Shown: positions 60,201 to 64,000 of the stretch, piece by piece | Layout: the number at the start of each line of letters is the position of its first letter | How positions within the stretch are numbered: the first letter of the stretch is position 1 | NCBI GenBank assembly: GCA_025618425.1 | Contig: CM046842.1 | Span: forward strand, 21,397,340-21,461,339 | Reading direction: 5' to 3' | Origin: Heliocidaris tuberculata | Taxonomy: Eukaryota; Echinodermata; Echinoidea; Camarodonta; Echinometridae | DNA: 64,000 bases | The notes under the pieces: model-generated | Told to the model about the DNA's origin: nothing | The model's database searches: none | The model's input: the letters and a program-made list of their open reading frames with translations, nothing else | Made by a program: the position numbers and the translations under genes

Positions 60201-61589
60201 AATTTCTTATGCATTTTACCCCGGAAAATTCGCAACTGAACACCGTTTTTCTAGTCATCTCCTTCTAAAATGGGGTGAAAAATTAACGAAAACTTTTGAG
60301 AAGTAGTCGAGGAATTTTGCAAGGCAACAGAAAGATGATGGAAAATGGAAAACAAGATGATGATAAAATTTGCATGACAGCGAGCGAAGCAACGATAATC
60401 ACATTTTATTTTTCAAATGTCGAACCATTTAAAAACGCTATTTATATACTATATCCTGTACTGAAATTACGAAATCCTGGAGGAACGTAAGTGAGGAAGA
60501 AAATTGATCGAGCTTTAGACAATTTTCTCATTTTAAACCCTAAAAAAGATTGGGGGTGGGTAATCCATGATAATCATAATTTTCTTTATCTTCTCCTCTA
60601 TTTGTTCCTCTTTTTTGTTTTCTTACGCCCCCTTCAAGTCCCCCCCCCCCCTCCTGTAGATATGCCACTGGTAATCATGGTACTTAACGTGATTTCACCA
60701 AACTTTTCACATCGGGATCGGCACCCACTATTTTGTTAGCAATGAAATTCGACTGGAAGAATAAGAATAGTAATATAAATAGTATAAATAGTAGTATTAT
60801 TCATATCTACGGATGTAAAGTTATATAACTTCAGGAAATGATTAATAAATATTTTATTTTGTAATCAAATGAAAATGATAGAAGATATTGAGTGGTGATG
60901 TTTGACATGAAAATTAATACTGATAATGTTACATCCTAGAGAGCCAATAACGTCAGAAATATCTTAGTTTTTATTGAGTGATTAATAACAGAATCATAAT
61001 GCCATATCGAGAAACGTGTCTTAATGAAATATCAATGAGAGTGACTGATAAGCATAATAAGAGGTAATCTCCGCTTGCCCCTTGGGTGTGTATGACAATC
61101 TATAATAGAGATAAAAGATAAAGATAAATAAGAAAGTTTGGATGAATCTTGGATCACACACCTTGGTAAGAGGGCTCCTCCTGGCCCTAAACTGGTAACC
61201 AAGTTCTGCCACGCCGCATAGGCAGGGGTAACTTTGCCATCTCTTCCAATAACAGCATTATTGTTCTCACCCCTCTTCTGAGCTCTTTTCGGTCCATCCT
61301 TACCCCCATCCACCGCATCTTGCCCCCCTGTTGACCCCCCTCCATGATCACCATTCTTCACTTTCCTCCGGAGGAGTTCTTCCACCCCTTGGAATCCATG
61401 CTGGAACTCCTCGACGCTTATCTTTCCATCACGGTCACTGTCGAGTTCGTCAAAGAGGCTACCGAGCTCTGCGTCGGTGATCTCGAGGTCGCTCCCTAAG
61501 CATAGTTCACGGAGGTCGTCGTATTCGATGTACCCGCTACCGTTGAGGTCACAGACTTCGAATAGGTGGCGGATTCTTGATTCGTCCAT
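39057..61589 (-). CDS. RASEF: RASEF (Rab45) orthologue: EF-hand, coiled-coil, Rab GTPase protein; 16 coding exons, 759 aa
   Basis: Coding exons, 5' to 3' on the minus strand: 61589-61162, 54629-54480, 53568-53478, 50549-50454, 49729-49530, 49196-49128, 48950-48884, 48132-48044, 47479-47355, 45535-45432, 44938-44714, 41852-41714, 41196-41000, 40434-40315, 39891-39815, 39159-39057. They total 2280 nt and every junction is GT-AG with matching phase. The start ATG has a strong Kozak context (AAAACCATGG). The protein has two EF-hands (loops at residues 14-25 and 50-61), a charged coiled coil (about 145-390), a low-complexity Ser/Arg linker (about 390-560) and a Rab domain (561-726). The GTPase motifs are P-loop GDAAVGKS 568-575, DTAGQE 616-621, NKVD 674-677 and ETSAK 708-712. 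The tail ends GCCDF, with Cys756-Cys757 as the predicted geranylgeranylation site. Known family role: a large Rab that binds GTP through its C-terminal domain, acts at perinuclear membranes and self-associates through its coiled coil. Length is close to human RASEF (740 aa). The motif following ETSAK (DGSNI) favours RASEF over CRACR2A or Rab44. UTR exons and poly(A) site were not fixed; the closest clear AATAAA is the complement of 37339-37344. Confidence 0.93.
39815..39891 (-). CDS. RASEF: RASEF exon 15: Rab G5 motif (ETSAK)
   Basis: A 77-nt exon with a TTGCAG acceptor and a GTAAAC donor. It reads [20 protein letters not shown], then VIELTR. The [10 protein letters not shown] stretch is nearly identical to vertebrate RASEF and separates it from CRACR2A-type Rabs. 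Confidence 0.95.
40315..40434 (-). CDS. RASEF: RASEF exon 14: Rab G4 motif (NKVD)
   Basis: A 120-nt exon, phase 0 both ends, between a TATAG acceptor and a GTAAGC donor. It reads [20 protein letters not shown] and ends GQRLAT. NKVD is the guanine-specificity motif; vertebrate RASEF has NKAD here. Confidence 0.94.
41000..41196 (-). CDS. RASEF: RASEF exon 13: Rab G3 motif and switch II
   Basis: A 197-nt exon with a TTCCAG acceptor and a GTAAGG donor. It starts [13 protein letters not shown], then [20 protein letters not shown] and ADGVLLLYD. The catalytic Gln of DTAGQ is present, so GTP hydrolysis should be possible. It ends in DWIEAIE. Confidence 0.96.
41714..41852 (-). CDS. RASEF: RASEF exon 12: Rab domain start, P-loop (G1) and switch I
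   Basis: A 139-nt exon, acceptor TTTTTAG (41854-41853), donor GTAAGA. A Pro-rich lead is followed by [28 protein letters not shown] is the nucleotide-binding P-loop. The exon ends in STLG, the end of switch I, with the Gly codon split across the intron. Confidence 0.95.
41953..42964. mobile_element. Tc1/mariner-like non-autonomous element in RASEF intron 11
   Basis: Ends CAGCCCTGGAAAAAAATTAT and its near-complement (AATTATTTTTTTCCAGGGCTG) are flanked by TA on both sides (41951-41952, 42965-42966). Inside are GGACAATTACCCC units near 42098-42145 and inverted copies near 42765-42835. The phrase CCTACCCCTGGAAAATATCC occurs twice (42583, 42646). No transposase frame is intact. Confidence 0.78.
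42982..43149. mobile_element. hAT-like MITE with 8-bp target duplication, RASEF intron 11
   Basis: Flanked by AGCATGAT at 42974-42981 and 43150-43157. It starts CAGCGGCGAATTT, ends GGATCCGCCCTTA and carries opposing G and C runs. It sits 17 bp from the Tc1-like element. Confidence 0.75.
44714..44938 (-). CDS. RASEF: RASEF exon 11: His/Ser/Gln-rich linker
   Basis: A 225-nt exon (75 codons, phase 0 both ends) with a TTTTCTAG acceptor and a GTATGT donor. It codes residues 474-548, a disordered Ser/Gln/His-rich stretch with likely basophilic phosphorylation sites ([19 protein letters not shown]). Two alternative frames are also open, but only this one keeps phase with the Rab exons. The 2.9-kb intron after it holds a Tc1-like and a hAT-like element. 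Confidence 0.83.
45210..45260. repeat. (AT)n microsatellite in RASEF intron 10
   Basis: Uninterrupted AT dinucleotides in the intron between the 45535-45432 and 44938-44714 exons. Confidence 0.95.
45432..45535 (-). CDS. RASEF: RASEF exon 10: acidic linker
   Basis: A 104-nt exon with a CGTCAG acceptor after a pyrimidine tract and a GTATGT donor. It codes residues 439-473, reading [19 protein letters not shown] and ending [11 protein letters not shown]. Phase 1 in, phase 0 out. Confidence 0.84.
45805..46147 (+). repeat. Dispersed repeat family D, copy 2
   Basis: Direct match to 27596-27965 with scattered substitutions and small indels. Lies in the RASEF intron between exons 9 and 10. Confidence 0.85.
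46914..46989. repeat. Opposed G-run and C-run
   Basis: A G-run of about 17 and a C-run of about 18 are separated by about 40 bases and could pair as a hairpin. A short (AAATTC)n array follows at 47001-47030. Confidence 0.7.
47355..47479 (-). CDS. RASEF: RASEF exon 9: Gly/Ser/Arg-rich linker
   Basis: A 125-nt exon, acceptor TTAG (47481-47480), donor GTAAAA. In the frame set by exon 8 it reads [17 protein letters not shown] and continues to an acidic end (GDNYPDDG). The other open frame over this stretch begins with a Met but does not match the junction phases. Confidence 0.82.
48044..48132 (-). CDS. RASEF: RASEF exon 8: Ser/Thr/Arg-rich linker
   Basis: An 89-nt exon with a CCAACAG acceptor and a GTACGT donor, coding residues 368-397. 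It reads [17 protein letters not shown], then an acidic Met/Asp stretch. It begins the low-complexity linker between coiled coil and GTPase. The donor has C at +4, so it is not ideal, but the phase (CC/G, giving Pro) fits the next exon. Confidence 0.82.
48180..48325. mobile_element. MITE with GGGCCCGTTGCACAAAAC-type ends, RASEF intron 7
   Basis: Ends GGGGCCCGTTGCACAAAAC and GTTTGGTGCAACAGGCCCC are inverted. Sub-terminal inverted phrases CAACTC...AATCAAACGCAA and TTGCGTTTGATTTTTAGGAG occur inside. It lies about 48 bp upstream of the exon at 48132. Confidence 0.82.
48784..48866 (-). mobile_element. TTAA-bounded mini-element (family B), copy 4
   Basis: Ends TTCAGTAGTTAACGGGTTAA. The interior GCATACGGGAACCGAGTGAT matches the family in reverse orientation. 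It lies in RASEF intron 7, 18 bases from the exon 7 edge. Confidence 0.72.
48884..48950 (-). CDS. RASEF: RASEF exon 7: end of coiled coil
   Basis: A 67-nt exon coding residues 345-367, reading [19 protein letters not shown]. This resembles the vertebrate RASEF NKKLxDTNDxLR signature. Donor GTAAGT at 48883-48882. An 83-bp TTAA-bounded mini-element (48784-48866) ends 18 bases from the exon edge inside the intron. Confidence 0.9.
49128..49196 (-). CDS. RASEF: RASEF exon 6: coiled coil
   Basis: A 69-nt exon between a strong polypyrimidine/CAG acceptor (49198-49197) and a GTAAGT donor. It enters and leaves in phase 2. The residues read [20 protein letters not shown], similar to the LTRQLQ stretch of the vertebrate RASEF coiled coil. 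Confidence 0.88.
49530..49729 (-). CDS. RASEF: RASEF exon 5: coiled coil
   Basis: A 200-nt exon, acceptor AACAG (49731-49730), coding residues 256-321 plus part of 322. The frame reads [19 protein letters not shown] and continues with Leu-heptads and many Glu, Lys and Arg. The donor is AAA/GTAAAC, with A rather than G at the last exon base, so it is somewhat weak. Using it puts the next exon in the correct frame. Confidence 0.87.
49949..50314. mobile_element. hAT-like element rich in G-runs, RASEF intron 4
   Basis: Starts CAGGGGCGGATCCAGGATTT and ends TAAATCCGCCACTG. Flanks GCCGGAAG and ACCCGAAG agree at 6 of 8 bases. The interior is G-runs and GGGGA repeats. Confidence 0.65.
50454..50549 (-). 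CDS. RASEF: RASEF exon 4: coiled coil
   Basis: A 96-nt exon in phase 0 at both ends, with a TATAG acceptor and a GTAAGT donor. It codes residues 224-255, starting [19 protein letters not shown], a strongly charged helix typical of a coiled coil. Both the EF-hand route (exon 3) and the large alternative exon can join to it without a frame change. A hAT-like element (49949-50314) sits in the intron just downstream. Confidence 0.9.
50806..52173 (-). CDS. RASEF: Alternative first exon or cassette exon of RASEF: Gln/Asn/Pro/Ser-rich segment with YYKP repeats
   Basis: An open frame of 456 codons runs from an ATG in good context (TTCAAAATGGAT, 52173) to a CAG/GTATAA donor at 50805. It leaves in phase 0, matching exon 4 at 50549. 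The first 40 residues are a possible amphipathic region (starts [12 protein letters not shown]). A low-complexity Gln/His/Asn/Pro region follows. Three LPxYYKPxxxxxxP units lie near residues 223, 264 and 303, about 40 residues apart. Three KSxxDL motifs lie near 356, 369 and 410, and the end is Arg/Ser-rich ([16 protein letters not shown]). The frame stays open upstream to a possible acceptor (CAG at 52200-52198, also phase 0), with an in-frame TGA at 52216-52218. So it may begin an isoform of about 992 aa without EF-hands, or be a cassette giving about 1223 aa. I know no matching exon in vertebrate RASEF. Confidence 0.75.
53193..53458. mobile_element. MITE with TGGGCAATTCCAYGGTTAC ends next to the RASEF exon 3 donor
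   Basis: Inverted ends at 53193-53211 and 53440-53458. Near the exon it carries GTTACTCACGTGACGT twice (53372-53387, 53392-53407), then an AACGT array. It ends 20 bases from the exon 3 boundary. Confidence 0.78.
53478..53568 (-). CDS. RASEF: RASEF exon 3: coiled coil
   Basis: A 91-nt exon with a TAG acceptor (53570-53569) and a GTTAGA donor (53477-53476). It codes residues 194-223, ending [10 protein letters not shown], and leaves in phase 0. A transposable element with terminal inverted repeats ends 20 bases beyond its donor end, at 53458. Because it leaves in phase 0, it can splice either directly to exon 4 (50549) or to the large exon at 50806-52197. Confidence 0.88.
54286..54432. repeat. 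(AAT/GAT)n imperfect microsatellite in RASEF intron 2
   Basis: ATA and ATG trinucleotides with drift. The Ile-rich reverse frame is compositional. Confidence 0.9.
54480..54629 (-). CDS. RASEF: RASEF exon 2: start of coiled coil
   Basis: The exon is bounded by a CAG acceptor (54631-54630) and a GTAAGC donor (54479-54478). It enters in phase 2 and leaves in phase 2, coding residues 143-193. It starts [15 protein letters not shown] and continues with a heptad-like charged helix. This segment closely resembles the region after the EF-hands in vertebrate RASEF (ILYxQL, QYE, DL motifs). Confidence 0.9.
54630..60116. other. RASEF intron 1, mostly unannotated
   Basis: AT-rich intronic DNA with a (GTT)n tract at 57937-57959. 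No other supported exon, RNA or strong repeat was seen apart from the hAT-like element that follows. Confidence 0.5.
60117..60670. mobile_element. hAT-like element with 8-bp target duplication, RASEF intron 1
   Basis: Ends AGTGGCATATACAGG and CCTGTAGATATGCCACTG are inverted. GTAATCAT flanks both sides (60109-60116, 60671-60678). Related fragments lie at 20585-20815 and 22625-22905. No transposase frame. Confidence 0.75.
61162..61589 (-). CDS. RASEF: RASEF exon 1: initiator Met, paired EF-hands, Gly/Asn-rich linker
   Basis: This exon codes residues 1-142 plus two bases of codon 143. The first EF loop runs D14-x-N16-x-S18-x-Y20-I21 to D25, with Asp instead of the usual Glu at position 12. The second, D50-x-D52-x-D54-G55-K56-I57 to E61, is canonical. 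A Gly/Asp/Asn-rich linker follows (about 80-115). It ends AG at a GTGTGT donor (61161-61160). A longer reading frame upstream begins with GTG (61628), not ATG, so the ATG at 61589 was chosen. Introns of about 6.5 kb separate it from exon 2. Confidence 0.93.
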
Positions 61590-63030
61590 GGTTTTGTACT
61601 GACTTATGCAACGGAACAATCTATTCACCTACATGCAGGTTTATACCATATTATCCGTATGACCCCATTCTCAAAATCTCGAGATTCAGAGCTTAAAAGA
61701 AAATATCCACTATTCAAAACTAAAGCTCAGATAGATTTCATCTTTTCCATAAGTTTGAAACGATGGTGTGAATCGTTTAAGCACTGTGCATTACATGCAG
61801 AAGTTTTTTTTAATGAATTCTCAAGATTCGAAATCAAAACCGAACGAAGTGTGGGCAGCTTCTCTTTCTAAGGTCCATAGCGATGATTTGAATCATGCAA
61901 ACACTTTGCATTGCTTGGAGTCTCTCTTACTTTAAAGATTCGACATAAAAACTATTACGAAAATGCAATTCCACTCTTTCGGAAGTTCCTAAACGATGAT
62001 GTGAACAGTTAAAACACTTTGCAAAAGAAGAATCGACACACTCAACAAGTCTACGTGCAAAAGCGTCTTCCTACAAATTTCACCAAAAGGAAAGTGCTAT
62101 GTTGTTATCATATCAATGGAATAAGCAGCAAAATCAGAGCAACACATATCACTGATAATTTCTTGTCGTCAGCATAATACTCCGTAATGTATTTCCAAAT
62201 AAAATCCAAATTCAGATGGGATAGTTTTGGCCCAAACAAGCAGTATGATTATGGTCGTGTAGCCTCCGCTCCTATTACAAAACCACGTAATCCAATCCAA
62301 ATGTCGCCTTAACCTTTCGACCAAGTACTGGTAAATACCACATCTGTTACGAGATGTCGCAGTTAAGATTATGACAGATTCTATATGGCGAATGAAAAAT
62401 CCGTCTTTAATTAGATAACCTGTTGCGGCGCGTAAAAGAATCCGTGCTGCCAACTCCGAGGTTGGCCCGTCTTATTTTGACATTTTGAAGAAGAAAAGAA
62501 AATATAGCCCAACGTTTCGGGTTGAACCCTAAACTACTTCAACCTACATATATGCAGATGTTAACAGAGTACGTGTGCTATGTCAAACCTTGGGAGTATT
62601 GGTAATTCTTTGAACAGCCGGGTCTTCCAGCCCATGACGTTGGCTTTGGCGCGCATGTGCGTTGGACATGATGTCATGCAATATTATGCTATTAGCCGTA
62701 TGGTAATCTAATATCGAATAGTTATACACAATTTCGTTGAATGGAAAACGGAAGAAAAGCCAAACAGCATGCATGATAACATTTTAGCCATGATCTTGAT
62801 AGTGTTAAATGTTGCTAGTTTGACAATGGATCAGATGTTGATTCTAAAAAGATTCAATTTCGCTGAAATCTAAATGAATACAATTGAAAAATGAACAAGG
62901 AAGTATTAAATGACAAAGATATCTAATTCTAAGCACCTATCAAATTAGTATCAAAAACAATGATAACAAACTGAAAGCCGACCACAATTAGGGACACAAA
63001 TAAAAGAAGGGGTTACTTTAATGAACTGTT
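61590..63030. other. Upstream of RASEF; no gene seen
   Basis: Probably contains the RASEF 5' UTR and promoter, but no TATA box or initiator stands out. No other gene is supported. Confidence 0.4.
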
Positions 63031-63031
63031 A

Positions 63032-63070
63032 GTTTGTTTGTTTTGTTTTTGTTGTTGTTGTTGTTTTGTT

Positions 63071-63103
<33 letters not shown>

Positions 63104-63150
63104 TGTTGTTGTTGTTGTTGTTGTTTTTTTTTTTTTTTGGGGGGGGGGGT
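63032..63150. repeat. (GTT)n tract followed by T-run and G-run
   Basis: TTG trinucleotides interrupted by TTTTG, then T and G homopolymers. The poly-Val and poly-Thr frames are compositional. Confidence 0.95.
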
Positions 63151-63350
63151 AGTTTTGGGTCCATTCTCAGAGCCAACTGTCCGCAATTAATAGCCATAAC
63201 ACACAAATTCAATAACGATGATATAATTATGACTGACATACAGACTGAATGCATTTTAATATAATTCATTTCATGATAGGCATGACAGATAACTTTTACG
63301 TGTTTTCGTCGCCACTTGATGGACCAAATAGTGATAAAACTAATAGGACA

Positions 63351-63430
63351 TTAACCCTCTTAGTCCCAAGCCATAAAAACCCCATTGAGTTAATACACAG
63401 TTTTTGCACCTTGGGGACTGAGAGGGTTAA
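63351..63430. mobile_element. 80-bp TTAA-bounded mini-element, separate family (E)
   Basis: Starts TTAACCCTCTTAGTCCC and ends GGGACTGAGAGGGTTAA, with one mismatch between the ends. The interior differs from family B. Confidence 0.78.
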
Positions 63431-63433
63431 TAC

Positions 63434-63575
63434 AATAGATAAGTCTGCCCTTAAAACACACTTATTCCAAATCTTAAACAGATAAAAGGAACTCAGTAAC
63501 CCGATTTGGTCTTTGCTGTGCTTTTCTTTTTCTTTCTAAGCGCATAGGGACATACTATTATTATTATTATTACGA
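63434..63575 (+). mobile_element. Possible LINE 3' remnant
   Basis: About 16 codons (DKSALKTHLFQILNR, then stop) resemble the very end of LINE reverse-transcriptase proteins. They are followed by TAAGCGCATAGGGAC and (ATT)n, a common LINE tail. Very short, so tentative. Confidence 0.35.
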
Positions 63576-64000
63576 CGGTCACACTCTTTAAAGGCTAAAA
63601 TGATATTTGCTGTATTACTCAGGCCACACATAACACGCTGTGCTCAGTAAATACTGCACAACGTGTAAACCTATATTGGGAGGTAAACAGACACAAACTC
63701 CATGCTCGAAACATGGCAGCAGGTGTTAACATTTAAGTGCAATAGCCAATAGGGTGTCTCAAAAATATCAAACGTTAACTGTAAACTGTGATAAACGAGA
63801 AGAAAAAAGGGTATCCTGTAATGGGTTATAACTAAGACCTGCGACAATTTTGATATTAAAATGATTCCAGTGAATTTTCTTCTCTTTCTCTCTCTCTCTC
63901 AATCTCAAGAAAATGGTATGATTTCAAAATACAGAAACATTTCTACTTAGCAAAAGAATAAGACTCAGAGTTTTCAACGAAAATAATTGCATAGATTTGG

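Noticed and set aside
61590..61628. Upstream extension of RASEF exon 1
   Set aside because: The extended frame begins with GTG. The ATG at 61589 has a strong Kozak context and matches the family N-terminus.

Overview
The window is eukaryotic genomic DNA, most likely from an invertebrate deuterostome such as a sea urchin or another echinoderm. The evidence is an AT-rich background, small exons with GT-AG introns, an intact RASEF-type gene, tRNA-derived SINEs, many miniature DNA transposons, and long opposing G and C homopolymer runs. The echinoderm assignment is inference; no marker in the window proves it.

The dominant gene is on the minus strand from 61589 down to 39057. It is a RASEF (Rab45) orthologue. 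Sixteen coding exons were joined by hand and all junction phases agree. They give a continuous 759-residue protein: two EF-hands, a coiled coil, a Ser-rich linker and a complete Rab GTPase domain ending in a Cys-Cys prenylation motif. Between coiled-coil exons 3 and 4 lies a 1.37 kb open exon (50806-52173). It has its own Kozak ATG and an in-phase splice donor. It encodes a Gln/Asn/Pro/Ser-rich segment with three Tyr-Tyr-Lys-Pro repeats and three Lys-Ser-x-x-Asp-Leu motifs. It looks like an alternative first exon (an isoform without EF-hands, about 992 residues) or a cassette exon, and I know of no counterpart in vertebrate RASEF.

The only other convincing coding region is a 329-codon minus-strand ORF at 11714-12703. 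It is Ser/Pro/Arg-rich, is compositionally unlike its AT-rich surroundings, and I do not recognise it. It is either a small intronless gene or the last exon of a larger gene. I found no convincing plus-strand gene.

Region by region: 1-11.7 kb is intergenic, with microsatellites, two tRNA-derived SINEs, a piggyBac-like MITE, two roughly 80-bp TTAA-bounded mini-elements, a foldback hairpin and a probable LINE tail. 11.7-12.7 kb is the unknown ORF. 12.7-20 kb is mostly unannotated, with simple repeats and a degenerate minisatellite. 20-37 kb is a transposon field: nested hAT-like elements with 8-bp target duplications, several long-TIR MITEs, a 62-bp-arm hairpin, an inverted array of a GGACAACTACCCC motif, and a cluster of AGGTCA half-sites. 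39-61.6 kb is RASEF, whose introns hold a Tc1/mariner-like element, hAT-like elements and MITEs, one of them ending 20 bp from a splice donor. 61.6-64 kb is intergenic upstream DNA with a (GTT)n tract and another TTAA-bounded mini-element.

No CRISPR array, rRNA, intact tRNA or prokaryotic-type system is present.
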